Below are positions 8,743 through 17,055 of a stretch of 64,000 bases of DNA, one piece after another (the first letter of the stretch is position 1; each line of letters begins with the position of its first letter). The stretch lies in contig CANGIY010000001.1 in NCBI GenBank assembly GCA_947454235.1, positions 1 to 64,000 on the forward strand. The letters are read 5' to 3'. Source of the DNA: Chitinophagaceae bacterium (GTDB lineage Bacteria; Bacteroidota; Bacteroidia; Chitinophagales; Chitinophagaceae). Both the position numbers and the translations under genes were made by a program. Under the pieces are notes generated by a model, which was not told the origin of the DNA, searched no databases, and saw only the letters and a program-made list of their open reading frames with translations.

Positions 8743-9279
8743 TTATTGTGTGTCCAGAATGTACAGCTCAGGAATGTTTCTGCCATAGCCGTCATAGTCG
8801 AGTCCGTAGCCTACAACAAATTTATTTTCAATCTCAAATGCACAGTAATCAGCCTTAATGTCATACTTCAATGCCTCAGGCTTGGTGAGGAAGGTAGCGA
8901 TTTTCACCGATGCCGGTCCGCGGCTTAAAAGGTCGGGCATGAACGAAGAAAGTGTTTTGCCCGTATCAATGATGTCTTCCACCAAAATGATGTGGCGGTC
9001 GTGCAGATTTTCTTCTAAACCTATGGCTGTAATTACATTACCGGTTGAGGTTGTACCCTTGTAAGAAGCGAGCTTAATGAAAGATATTTCAGCGTCGGTG
9101 GTGATAGTGCGGAACAGATCGGCAGCAAAAATGAATGAGCCGTTCAATACACCCAAAAACAAAGGCCTTTTTCCTTCGTAGTCTTTACTGATTTGTTCGC
9201 CCAGCGCAGCAACTCTCTCTACAATTTTTTCCTTCGTAATGAACGGCCTGAATTGCAGTTCTCCAACTTTTATCTTCAT
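8743..9279 (-). CDS. hpt: Hypoxanthine phosphoribosyltransferase
   Basis: 178 residues, the usual size. The PRPP-binding loop VEDIIDTGKTL at 100-110 is characteristic, and NGSFIFAADL at 46-55 matches the N-terminal PPi-binding loop of bacterial HPRTs. It converts hypoxanthine (and often guanine) plus PRPP to IMP or GMP in purine salvage, in the cytosol. The ATG at 9279 lies four bases after the stop codon of the upstream glucosaminidase gene, so they share a transcript. Confidence 0.93.
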   Translation of the reverse strand: MKIKVGELQFRPFITKEKIVERVAALGEQISKDYEGKRPLFLGVLNGSFIFAADLFRTITTDAEISFIKLASYKGTTSTGNVITAIGLEENLHDRHIILVEDIIDTGKTLSSFMPDLLSRGPASVKIATFLTKPEALKYDIKADYCAFEIENKFVVGYGLDYDGYGRNIPELYILDTQ

Positions 9280-9283
9280 GTAA

Positions 9284-11389
9284 TTATCTCAATCTTATTT
9301 TTTGACCCAGGTGCAAATGGTCGAGGTCGATATCATTCAACTGCTCCAGTTTTTTAATGGTTGTACCGTTCCTTTTGGCGATATTTGATAGGTTGTCGCC
9401 TTTTCTAACAGTGTACATTTTTGGTTGTGCACGTGGCTCAGGTGCTTCTTTTTTAGGCTTAGGGCTACCCGTTTTTTTATCAGGCAACGGACCATATAAA
9501 GAAGAAGACAGTTTAATTGGTTCTTTCAGTTCTCCGTTCACTGGCGCAGGTGCATTTTTACCATCGGCATAAACCACTTTATCAAGCTTAGATTTCAGCA
9601 CGTCCAGTTCATCAACAGTATCTGTAGTAGCTGTATCAGGTTTAGTAGAAGCCGGGGTAGGAGTAGGGGTAACAGCAACGGTTGGTTGTGGTTCTTGTTT
9701 TGCCGGAGTTGTTGTCGCCACAGTTGGTTTAACAGTTGTAGTTGTTGCTGGAGTTGGTTGCTGTGTAGGTAGTGTTGAAACCGGAGTAGTTGGACCAGAT
9801 ATTGCAGGTGTAGTTGTTGTAGCCGCGTTATCGTAAGCTACCGTCATGCCATGTTTACCGGTATCAGTCTTTTGAAGGTATTTTGGAACCGTCGGTTTTT
9901 CTGGGTCTGCAGGTTGTGGAGCAATAGCAACTACTTTTTTCACCACCGTATCTTTTACAACAACAGGCACCGATAGTGGCGCAGCAGTTGTTACTACTTC
10001 TGGTTTACGAGTAGTATCAACCGGAACATGCACTGTTGTGATTGCAGCGTCATGTTTCATGTCAATTTTGCTTTTTGCAGTATCAGCAGGAGCCTCATGC
10101 ACAACAGGCAAGTAATCGTCTTTCGGAGTAGGTTTAATGTAAGACTGATTAGGTGCTGTGTGTAAGTCAGGGTTAGGGGTTGGTCTTAAAGAAGGTTTAT
10201 GGATAGCGCCTGCCTGCAATTCAACATTTGTACCTACGGCAGGCTCGTCACCCGGCTCAAGCATATTAAGGTCCATGAGTCGTTTCAACACAACGCCTTC
10301 ATCTTGTGCAATGGTGAGCATTGTTTCTCCTTCACGAACGATGTGTTTTGGTCTAAGCCCCGCATTGAGTTTACGTTCAAGGTAAATCACCAGGTCAGTT
10401 GGCAGAGGCGCGTCCTGAAGATCATTGATTTCCAGCAGGTGACCGTAACGAATGTTGTATTTCAAAGCATACTCCAAAAGCACTTCACCCTTTTTTGCAT
10501 AGAATGCTTTGAGTCCGTTGACAATCAGAATTTTACTTGCTTCCACTTCTGGTGATAGCTGTTGCGGAGTGGCTTTTGCTGCTACTGCGGGTGTGCTATC
10601 TATTTTTTTTGCCACTTCAATTGCGGGCCTGGGAGTGTCAATTTTTACAACCGGAGCGGCAGCGGCCACTTTAACAGGAGTATCAACGCGAGCTACAACC
10701 GAGTCTTTTTTCTTTGTGGTATCAGGTAATGCGCCAGCATGAGCGGTAAGTACAGTTGCGGCATAAACCACAGGTGGGTTTTTGGCTGGTGCTATCGCTT
10801 TTGCTGAATCAAGTAAATCTTTACCCGACTCAAAAGCCAGATTAGATAACTTGGTGCTATTACTATCCAACGCCATATTGGTGTACTCCTGAAGTTTGAA
10901 ATCTTCAATGAGTTTAATAAGCCTTTGGGCATATTGCGGATTAGTGGCATAACCACATCTTTTCAAGCCAACAGCCCATGAATGGTAGTCGGTTTGTTTA
11001 TAATCAAATAAGCTGTTGTAACGCTTGTTCCTAATCAGGTAGTCAGAGTGGTCTTTGTAAGACTCCTCAACGCAACGGTACATTTTAAAACACTCCTTTG
11101 GTCTGTCGTCGTCGTGAAAAAACTTTTCTCCGCCATAGTCGCTTTTGCATTTAATGCCAAAGTGGTTGTTCGCCATGCACGCCAGTTCGCTCATTCCCGC
11201 TTCGGTTTCCAGCACACCCTGCGCCAGCGTAATAGAGGCAGGTACACCGCAACGTTGTTGTTCTTTGATGGCTAAAGTGTAGTATTGGGCAATGTACCGT
11301 TGAGCACGCACTGTAAAACTGTCCTGCGCAGCCGATTGCAAGGTTGCGGTAGTAAAAATGACTAAAAAGAACAGTAACAGTTTATTCAT
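9284..11389 (-). CDS. LysM-containing glucosaminidase (GH73 type), peptidoglycan hydrolase
   Basis: 701 residues from ATG 11389. Signal peptide MNKLLLFFLVIFTTATLQSAA. Residues about 20-170 are a glycoside-hydrolase-73 glucosaminidase domain (SITLAQGVLETEAGMSELA with the catalytic Glu, NNHFGIKC, SYKDHSDYL, GYATNPQYAQRL). Two LysM-like regions follow at about 285-385, then a long Pro/Thr/Val-rich linker (about 400-640, low complexity), and a clear C-terminal LysM at about 658-701 (YTVRKGDNLSNIAKRNGTTI). It should cut glycan strands in the periplasm, tethered by LysM. The frame continues upstream to TTG 11437, but that codon lies inside the -7 box at 11435-11442, so 11389 is preferred. Operon with hpt. 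Confidence 0.88.
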   Translation of the reverse strand: MNKLLLFFLVIFTTATLQSAAQDSFTVRAQRYIAQYYTLAIKEQQRCGVPASITLAQGVLETEAGMSELACMANNHFGIKCKSDYGGEKFFHDDDRPKECFKMYRCVEESYKDHSDYLIRNKRYNSLFDYKQTDYHSWAVGLKRCGYATNPQYAQRLIKLIEDFKLQEYTNMALDSNSTKLSNLAFESGKDLLDSAKAIAPAKNPPVVYAATVLTAHAGALPDTTKKKDSVVARVDTPVKVAAAAPVVKIDTPRPAIEVAKKIDSTPAVAAKATPQQLSPEVEASKILIVNGLKAFYAKKGEVLLEYALKYNIRYGHLLEINDLQDAPLPTDLVIYLERKLNAGLRPKHIVREGETMLTIAQDEGVVLKRLMDLNMLEPGDEPAVGTNVELQAGAIHKPSLRPTPNPDLHTAPNQSYIKPTPKDDYLPVVHEAPADTAKSKIDMKHDAAITTVHVPVDTTRKPEVVTTAAPLSVPVVVKDTVVKKVVAIAPQPADPEKPTVPKYLQKTDTGKHGMTVAYDNAATTTTPAISGPTTPVSTLPTQQPTPATTTTVKPTVATTTPAKQEPQPTVAVTPTPTPASTKPDTATTDTVDELDVLKSKLDKVVYADGKNAPAPVNGELKEPIKLSSSLYGPLPDKKTGSPKPKKEAPEPRAQPKMYTVRKGDNLSNIAKRNGTTIKKLEQLNDIDLDHLHLGQKIRLR

Positions 11390-11434
11390 GCAGCTTGTTT
11401 GATATGTAAAATATTTAATTATAAATTCCAGCCG

Positions 11435-11442
11435 CAAAATTA
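11435..11442 (-). promoter_or_regulatory. -7 box of the glucosaminidase-hpt operon
   Basis: On the minus strand TAATTTTG, followed by CGGC, fits TAnnTTTG. The start codon at 11389 lies about 46 bases downstream. No convincing -33 element is seen. Confidence 0.45.
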
Positions 11443-11533
11443 CTCTTATTACGGCTAAATACCATGAAAACTTGCACTAAAAATATGCCAAAATTTCGGG
11501 GACATTAAAATGTATGAAAACCTTGATGCTGCG

Positions 11534-11567
11534 TTTGTTGGGCTGAAAACTGAAATGACTATCTTTG
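11534..11567 (+). promoter_or_regulatory. Promoter of fabI
   Basis: TTTGTTG at 11534-11540 and TATCTTTG at 11560-11567, with 19 bases between the TTG and the TA, match the Bacteroidota -33/-7 consensus. Predicted start about 11571-11573, giving a leader of about 16 bases before ATG 11589. This is the best promoter match in the window. Confidence 0.65.
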
Positions 11568-11588
11568 AGCCCGCTAAACAATTATTTT

Positions 11589-12413
11589 ATGTCGCATCAA
11601 TTGCTGAAAGGAAAAAAAGGTATCATTTTCGGAGCGCTGGACGAACGCTCAATAGCCTGGAAAACTGCTCTAGAAGCGGTTGCTCAGGGAGCTGAAATCA
11701 CACTCACTAATGCACCTATCGCTTTGCGTATGGGTAAAATCAACCAACTGGCTGAAATGTGCAATGCTAAAGTGATTCCTGCCGATGCTACCAGCATGAC
11801 CGACCTTGAAACCCTTGTGCAACAGTCGATGGAATCACTGGGCGGAAAGCTTGATTTCGTGTTGCACTCAATTGGTATGTCGCCAAACGTGCGTAAGAGC
11901 ATTCCTTACACAGGCACCAACTACGACAATTTTTTAAAAACACTTGATATTTCTGCGCTTTCGTTTCATAGGGTGTTACAAACACTCATGACCAAAGATG
12001 CGATGAATGAATGGGGTTCGGTAGTAGCATTGAGCTACATTGCTGCTCAACGTACATTCCCCGGTTACAACGATATGGCTGATGCTAAAGCATTGCTGGA
12101 AAGCATTGCAAGGGGCTTCGGTTATCACTACGGCTTCGCGAAAAAAGTACGCGTTAATACAGTTTCTCAGTCACCAACAGTAACAACTGCAGGTTCTGGG
12201 GTGTCGGGATTCGACGCATTCCTTGACTATGCTGAAAAAATGTCGCCATTGGGTAATGCATCAGCTGATGATTGTGCTAAATTCTGTGCTTTATTGTTCA
12301 GTGATTACACACGTATGGTTACAATGCAAAACCTGTTCCACGACGGTGGTTTCTCATTCACGGGTGTAAGTACGCCACTGGTTGAGGCGCTCACTGCCAA
12401 CCATCAGGGTTAA
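11589..12413 (+). CDS. fabI: Enoyl-[acyl-carrier-protein] reductase (FabI type)
   Basis: 274 residues, a short-chain dehydrogenase. N-terminal nucleotide-binding segment KKGIIFGALDERSIAW. The catalytic residues have the FabI spacing Y150-x9-Y160-x6-K167 (SYIAAQRTFPGYNDMADAK), and LHSIGMSP and the SQSPTVTTAGSGVSGF loop follow family order. It reduces trans-2-enoyl-ACP in the last step of type II fatty-acid elongation, using NADH, and is the classic triclosan-sensitive form. ATG 11589 is preferred over TTG 11565, which lies within the -7 box. A strong terminator follows at 12423-12460. Confidence 0.93.
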   Translation: MSHQLLKGKKGIIFGALDERSIAWKTALEAVAQGAEITLTNAPIALRMGKINQLAEMCNAKVIPADATSMTDLETLVQQSMESLGGKLDFVLHSIGMSPNVRKSIPYTGTNYDNFLKTLDISALSFHRVLQTLMTKDAMNEWGSVVALSYIAAQRTFPGYNDMADAKALLESIARGFGYHYGFAKKVRVNTVSQSPTVTTAGSGVSGFDAFLDYAEKMSPLGNASADDCAKFCALLFSDYTRMVTMQNLFHDGGFSFTGVSTPLVEALTANHQG

Positions 12414-12422
12414 TATATTTCT

Positions 12423-12460
12423 AACGGTTCCGCAGCAATGCGGAACCGTTTTTCTTTTTT
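12423..12460 (+). terminator. Rho-independent terminator after fabI
   Basis: Perfect 11-bp stem AACGGTTCCGC / GCGGAACCGTT (12423-12433 and 12440-12450, loop AGCAAT) followed by TTTTCTTTTTT. It also shows that the porQ gene must start downstream. Confidence 0.9.
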
Positions 12461-12528
12461 CTTCAGCAAATCAAACATTAATGACTATTATCAGTGCAAT
12501 ATTTCAGGCTTCAGGGCGTTTTGGTAAC

Positions 12529-13635
12529 ATGCGTCGGATTTTGCCATTTGTTGCATTGTGTACACTAGCAGCTTCTAGTTCGTTCGGTCAGGTTACCGGC
12601 GGGCAATTTGCGTTTGATTTTCTGGAAATGGCTACGTCTCCGCACCTTTCGGCACTTGGGGGCGTTTCGGTTGCCAACCCCGATAGAGATATTTCTCTGG
12701 CTATGCAGAACCCGGCACTCATGCGTCCATCACTGCACAACGATCTTAGCCTGAACTACAATGCCTTTTACGGCGATATTTCAATTTCAAATTTGCAATA
12801 CGGCTACTACATACCCAGGTTAAACACAGCGTTTTTCTGCGGATTGCAGTACATCAATTACGGAACTATAGCGCAAACTGATGCCTTGGGTAATGTAAAT
12901 GGCGACTTTAAAGCGGTTGACCATGCATTTACGCTCGGTTTTTCGAGAGAATACGGAGAACATTGGCGTTACGGAGCTTCAATGAAGTATGCTGTTTCAA
13001 AGTTAGCAGGCATTTACGCTAATGCTGTTTTGATGGATGTGGGTATCAATTATTACGATACTGCCAATTTGTTGGATTTTGGCGCAACGGCAACCAATAT
13101 GGGCTCAATGATTAGCCTTTACAATCCTGGTAACTCGGCAGAGCCGTTGCCGTTTGATTTACGTTTGGGTGTTTCAAAGCGTTTCAAGCATTTACCACTC
13201 CGCCTGTTCATGACCATTCACCATTTGTACGAGTGGGACATCAGATACAACAACCCTGCCGACCTAAGTACTAATTCACTCCTTGGAACAGTCGATTCAT
13301 CTTCACTTACCAAGTCTTATTTTAGCGATAAGTTGTTCAGGCATTTTATTTTTGGTGCTGAATTGGCGTTGAGCAAAGCACTTTCATTTACTGTATCCTA
13401 CAATACGCTCAGGCGCAAGGAGATGATTATTACTACAAAGCCCGGAATTGCAGGTTTTGCATTCGGACTTAATCTGGCGCTAAAGAAATTTGATGTGCAT
13501 TATGCACGTTCTTATTTCCATGTATCGGGTGCCTACAACGAGTTTGGACTTACAATGTCTATGAATAAACTCGTGAAAGCGCGACCGAAAGCAGATGAAA
13601 AAATGCATTGGAACGCCGAATACACTGACTTTTAA
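12529..13635 (+). CDS. porQ: Type IX secretion system protein PorQ
   Basis: 368 residues from ATG 12529 with signal peptide MRRILPFVALCTLAASSSFG; an alternative ATG at 12481 would extend the N-terminus by 16 residues. The mature protein is a PorV/PorQ-type outer-membrane beta-barrel: GGQFAFDFLEMATSPHLSAL and LGGVSVANPDRDISLAMQNP near the N-terminus, followed by alternating aromatic strands to the C-terminal FGLTMSMNKL. In Porphyromonas gingivalis PorQ is an outer-membrane part of the T9SS attachment machinery. This fits the several T9SS cargo proteins in the window. The frame is open further upstream, but that would run through the fabI terminator. Confidence 0.88.
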   Translation: MRRILPFVALCTLAASSSFGQVTGGQFAFDFLEMATSPHLSALGGVSVANPDRDISLAMQNPALMRPSLHNDLSLNYNAFYGDISISNLQYGYYIPRLNTAFFCGLQYINYGTIAQTDALGNVNGDFKAVDHAFTLGFSREYGEHWRYGASMKYAVSKLAGIYANAVLMDVGINYYDTANLLDFGATATNMGSMISLYNPGNSAEPLPFDLRLGVSKRFKHLPLRLFMTIHHLYEWDIRYNNPADLSTNSLLGTVDSSSLTKSYFSDKLFRHFIFGAELALSKALSFTVSYNTLRRKEMIITTKPGIAGFAFGLNLALKKFDVHYARSYFHVSGAYNEFGLTMSMNKLVKARPKADEKMHWNAEYTDF

Positions 13636-13719
13636 CGGGCTAATTGCTTACCGCCTTACTTTTTAGTTCTTTTTTGTGCACAGTAAGTGCTATTTCATTT
13701 TCGGTTCAAAAATCCTGAA

Positions 13720-13727
13720 TATCTTTA
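13720..13727 (+). promoter_or_regulatory. -7-like box next to the rnz start codon
   Basis: TATCTTTA (one mismatch to TAnnTTTG) ends three bases before ATG 13731, predicting a leaderless or near-leaderless rnz transcript. No RBS is visible. Confidence 0.4.
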
Positions 13728-13730
13728 AGC

Positions 13731-14642
13731 ATGGATTTGAGTGTAACCATACTTGGTAACAATTCTGCATTGCCCGGTTTTGGACGCCACCCAACGGCTC
13801 AGGCTGTTTCAGTGGGTAATGAAACTTTTTTATTCGATTGTGGCGAAGGAACTCAAATTCAAATGCAACGCTTCAATGTTCGTTGGAAACGCATCAGGCA
13901 TATTTTCATCAGCCACCTGCACGGCGATCATTATTTTGGTTTGGCAGGCTTGCTAAATAGTATGAGCCTGATGGGGCGCACTGACGCTGTACATCTTTAT
14001 GCCCCTGCAACGCTTGAAATCATGATTCAGCAAATGCTTGATGTAGCCGATGCTGTATTGTCTTACCCCTTGGTGTTTCACAATTTGATTGAAGGGGAAG
14101 CAAAGACACTCGCTGAGTCCAGCCTTTTTGAAGTGAGCTGTTTCCCGGTTGAACATCGCATTCAATGCCATGGCTTTAAGGTAAAAACCAAGCCTCGCGA
14201 ACGTAAGATACTCGCTGAAGCATGTTTGGCTAACGGTGTCCCACACAACTTTTACGCTAAATTGAGAACAGGAATTGATTTTGTCAATGCTGAAGGTGAA
14301 ACAATACCTAATAGCTTGCTTACAGAAAAAGGCCCTGAGCCAAAAATGTATGCATATAGTGCCGATACAATATTCACTGAGTCATACCTGCCTTACATTG
14401 CCGGTGCCGATTTGTTATACAACGAAAGCACCTATTTGCAGGACAACGCTGATAAGGCTGCCGCAAGATTTCATTGTACTTCGGTACAGGCGGCAGAAAT
14501 TGCTTTGAAGGCAGGCGTGAAAAAACTGCTTCTAGGGCACTTCTCATCAAAATACCGGGACTTGAAACCATTTGAGGCAGAAGCACGAACTATATTCCCC
14601 GAAAGCTATGTGAGCGAAGAGGGGCAAACATATACAATATAG
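13731..14642 (+). CDS. rnz: Ribonuclease Z
   Basis: 303 residues, the typical short-form length. Metallo-beta-lactamase fold with the zinc motif HLHGDH at 62-67 (SHLHGDHYFGLAGLL), FDCGEGTQIQMQR at 35-47, a C-terminal YSADT and the late histidine in LLLGHFSSKY. The insertion around ERKILAEACLANGVPHNFY corresponds to the exosite that docks tRNA. It removes the 3' trailer of tRNA precursors in the cytoplasm. Sits alone on the plus strand after porQ. Confidence 0.93.
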   Translation: MDLSVTILGNNSALPGFGRHPTAQAVSVGNETFLFDCGEGTQIQMQRFNVRWKRIRHIFISHLHGDHYFGLAGLLNSMSLMGRTDAVHLYAPATLEIMIQQMLDVADAVLSYPLVFHNLIEGEAKTLAESSLFEVSCFPVEHRIQCHGFKVKTKPRERKILAEACLANGVPHNFYAKLRTGIDFVNAEGETIPNSLLTEKGPEPKMYAYSADTIFTESYLPYIAGADLLYNESTYLQDNADKAAARFHCTSVQAAEIALKAGVKKLLLGHFSSKYRDLKPFEAEARTIFPESYVSEEGQTYTI

Positions 14643-14682
14643 ATTTGGCACGGAAGTTGTATTACCATCAACCAATTGTAAT

Positions 14683-14690
14683 TATATTTG
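14683..14690 (+). promoter_or_regulatory. -7 box of the FKBP gene
   Basis: TATATTTG exactly fits TAnnTTTG, with a TTG at 14657-14659 (23-base spacing, slightly long). The leader to ATG 14720 would be about 25 bases. Confidence 0.45.
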
Positions 14691-14719
14691 TCACTAAACA
14701 GAAAAAAAACAAGTAAAAA

Positions 14720-15184
14720 ATGAGAAACCTACTTTTGATTCTTGCTGTGTTCTTCGGAATACAATCATTTGCACAAACCCAATTGCAGAAAGATGATAAG
14801 ATTCTGCAAGAATATTTCAAAAAGAACAACCTGAGCCCTAAGAAAACGCCATCGGGTATGTACTATGTAATTACCAAGGCTGGTAGCGGACCAAATGCAA
14901 AAAATGGTCAGAAAGTGTCAATGGGTTACAACGGTAAATTCCTGAATGGTCAAAAGTTTGATGGAAACATCAATGATGCGGGCAAAGTAACGCGTCCATT
15001 CGAGTTTACATTGGGTACTGGTCAGGTAATCAGGGGTTGGGATGAAGGAGTTTCTTTCCTCAACAAAGGTTGTAAAGCTATTTTGTTTCTGCCTAGCGAC
15101 CTCGGTTATGGCGCAAATGGTATCGGACCTATTCCACCAAACTCAGTTTTGATGTTTGATGTGCAAGTAGAAGATATTCACTAG
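14720..15184 (+). CDS. Exported FKBP-type peptidyl-prolyl cis-trans isomerase
   Basis: 154 residues. Signal peptide MRNLLLILAVFFGIQSFAQ, then a short helical lead and one FKBP domain at about 45-153 with the family signatures GTGQVIRGWDEGV, LFLPSDLGYGANG and PPNSVLMFDVQVEDI. It speeds proline isomerisation during folding of envelope proteins, in the periplasm. Followed by a strong terminator at 15211-15233. Confidence 0.92.
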   Translation: MRNLLLILAVFFGIQSFAQTQLQKDDKILQEYFKKNNLSPKKTPSGMYYVITKAGSGPNAKNGQKVSMGYNGKFLNGQKFDGNINDAGKVTRPFEFTLGTGQVIRGWDEGVSFLNKGCKAILFLPSDLGYGANGIGPIPPNSVLMFDVQVEDIH

Positions 15185-15210
15185 TACCTGCTACAAAATA
15201 TTAAGTAAAG

Positions 15211-15233
15211 GGCTGCCTTCGGGCAGCTTTTTT
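15211..15233 (+). terminator. Rho-independent terminator after the FKBP gene
   Basis: GCTGCC-TTCG-GGCAGC stem-loop (15212-15227) with the stable TTCG tetraloop, followed by TTTTTT. Confidence 0.88.
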
Positions 15234-15310
15234 AATTTGGTCAATTCGGCCCCAAAGGCAATTCTTACATGATTAAATGCGTTAACTTTATACTAGTTTG
15301 AACTGTAACC

Positions 15311-15802
15311 ATGAATACCAAAATGACAATCAAAATTAAAACTCCATGTATGGAAGCCATGGAGAATATGAACCCAACCGAGCAGGGTTGGTTTTGCCTT
15401 GCTTGTCAGAAAGAGGTCGTTGACTTTAGGCATTACAGCGATGAACAGTTAATTGATTTTTTTACCAATAGCGCACCCGGCACTTGTGGTATGTATACTC
15501 CGCAGCAACTGGGCCGCCCTTTGTACAGTGGCGACTCCGTAACTGCATTTAGTGCCTCGTGGAGAAAGGGTATGGCGGCAGGACTCATATTGCTCACGAT
15601 ATTTGGTAGTGAACAATCATTTGCACAGGCACCTCAACGCCCGGCCAGAAAAGTGACAACTGAAATAAAACACAAGGGAGTCAAAGGAAAATCTCTTGCG
15701 CATGACACCCATCCAAGGATAGATACCGCCAAGCGCATGCCACCCCAAAAACCTCACCCCTTGGGTGATACAGTTTTAATTTTTGATAACGGGAAGAAAT
15801 AG
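15311..15802 (+). CDS. Membrane protein with Bacteroidota Cys-motif N-terminal domain
   Basis: 163 residues. Residues about 12-72 show the conserved motif found at the N-terminus of many Bacteroidota TonB-like and carboxypeptidase-regulatory membrane proteins: C-x3-M-x2-M-x4-GWFCLACQKEVVDF, then SDEQLIDFF and CGMYTPQQLGRP. A single transmembrane helix follows (about 86-106). Normally a TonB or other extracytoplasmic domain comes next, but here only a short basic, Pro/His-rich tail remains (to LGDTVLIFDNGKK). It may be a minimal version or a truncated relative. Role unknown; the Cys motif could bind metal. Confidence 0.65.
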   Translation: MNTKMTIKIKTPCMEAMENMNPTEQGWFCLACQKEVVDFRHYSDEQLIDFFTNSAPGTCGMYTPQQLGRPLYSGDSVTAFSASWRKGMAAGLILLTIFGSEQSFAQAPQRPARKVTTEIKHKGVKGKSLAHDTHPRIDTAKRMPPQKPHPLGDTVLIFDNGKK

Positions 15803-15829
15803 AGGGATTAACCAATACCAGAGCCATAA

Positions 15830-16218
15830 ATGAAGAAGGTCATTTGCATACTATTACTCTCCCTTTTGCACGCGTGCAATTTCACCGATGAAACACGGGA
15901 TTTAAGCGGGGGCTGGGAGTTTGTGGATGAAGGGCACGCTTATAAAGTGCTTGATGGCGGTTCTGTTTTTATTCCTTGGGAAGTAATTGAATATGGCGAT
16001 AACAATGATTTTATCATTGCAGCTCAAAAGCCAATCGAAGATTGCTTTTTGGGGGAAGGTATACGTTCACGTATAAATATGGAAAGAACCAGACGTATTA
16101 TTGGATCATCGGGCACGCGAAAAAATTATTCCTGGGCCCAATGAGTAAGCCGGAATTTGAGTATGCAAGAAAGAAATATAAGGTTCCTGATGACTTAGAA
16201 CTTGAACCGGTATACTAA
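15830..16218 (+). pseudogene. Lipoprotein gene with frameshift (DUF3997-like)
   Basis: The opening frame (15830-16144) encodes a lipoprotein: signal MKKVICILLLSLLHAC with lipobox, then DLSGGWEFVDEGHAY and NNDFIIAAQKPIED. After the run TTTTTGGGGG at 16046-16055 the reading frame changes. The -1 frame continues with YTFTYKYGKNQTYYWIIGHA and ends VPDDLELEPVY at 16218, which is the expected end of this family (YYWII, GPM, VPDDL). A one-base deletion in the homopolymer, real or a sequencing error, explains both halves. Family assignment is tentative. Confidence 0.7.
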
Positions 16219-16249
16219 ATTCTATAGGGTAGTTTTGCTATATTCCACT

Positions 16250-16303
16250 ACTGGTCTGAGGATTCCCTCGGACCCCGCTTTCAGGAAGCATTTGCTTTCG
16301 GGC
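16250..16303 (+). repeat. Dispersed hairpin element, copy 3
   Basis: Arms GGTCTGAGG / CCTCGGACC (9 bp including one T-G pair, loop ATTC), then CTTTCAGGAAGCATTTGC with a second small hairpin GGAAGC-ATTT-GCTTTC. Lies 32 bases after the frameshifted lipoprotein gene, in sense orientation. Confidence 0.75.
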
Positions 16304-16349
16304 TACCCTAAGATTAGAGCAGGTATTTTTTCATTTGTGCTCAAAATTC

Positions 16350-16373
16350 AGGCAGTCTTTTAGACTGCCGAAG
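16350..16373 (+). repeat. Hairpin next to second repeat family
   Basis: Perfect inverted repeat GGCAGTC-TTTTA-GACTGCC. The same GGCAGTC word precedes the related repeat near 58114-58120, so it probably belongs to that element. Confidence 0.5.
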
Positions 16374-16400
16374 GCCATTTTAAAACATTATTATAGCCGT

Positions 16401-16455
16401 AAAAAAGACCGATATAATGCGCAACAAAAGTGAAAAACATTTGCGCTAGCGGGAG
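16401..16455 (+). repeat. Second dispersed repeat family, copy 1
   Basis: AAAAAAGACCGATATAATGC, GCAACAAAAGTGAAAAACAT and TTGCGCTAGCGGGAG, aligning almost base for base with 58121-58176. Arms GCGCAA / TTGCGC pair across an A-rich loop of 16 bases. Confidence 0.65.
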
Positions 16456-16485
16456 AAAAAAACGATGTTTTACTCAAAGTAGTAC

Positions 16486-16917
16486 ATGAAAAGTAGCAAA
16501 TCTTTTATTTACTTTGCGATTAAAAGTGCTTTTATGTTTCGATTTAGTAGTCGGTATTTCATACTCACATTGGTTTTGTTTGTACTGGAAGTGCTCATAG
16601 CTGCTTTTATGCACGACGACTTCATACGCCCTACCTTTGGTGACTTTCTGGTGGTGATACTCAAGTCTTGTAGGTTGAAGACTTTAATTAATGCCCTTTA
16701 CCAGCCCATAGCTATTGCAGCGCTGCTTATCTCTTAAACCATTGAGATTACACAATACTTTCACCTTATTGTACGCCTTGGTTTACAACATTCGCGGGTT
16801 GCGCAATAGATATTAGGTTCCGGCTATTCATGAGGTGATATGTTACAATATACATTTGGTGTGGCTTTTGTATGGTTCGTTGAGCGTTATGGGGAAATGA
16901 AAAAGGCTGGTCGTTGA
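16486..16917 (+). pseudogene. DUF2809 family membrane protein, nonsense-mutated
   Basis: In one unbroken frame the region reads as a DUF2809-type small membrane protein: FRFSSRYFILTLVLFVLEVL and HDDFIRPTFGDFLVVIL, then TIEITQYFHLIVRLGLQHSR, GDMLQYTFGVAFVWFVERYG. The frame is broken by three in-frame stops: TAA 16735-16737, TAG 16807-16809, TGA 16831-16833. The family residues flanking each stop are conserved, so these are point nonsense mutations (the TGA probably replaces a Trp codon). The intact protein would be about 143 residues with four membrane helices. Function of DUF2809 is unknown. The flanking repeats suggest a decaying region. Confidence 0.75.
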
Positions 16918-17055
16918 ACTAACCTCAAACCTAAATTTCAACTCTCTCAAACTTACACCGGCGGACACACAAATAAACTAAACACTTGCTTACGCCCTCG
17001 CAGATTCCGCTTACTACTCTTGTGAGGAAAAGTTTTTGTGGTGGTAGTACAAATA

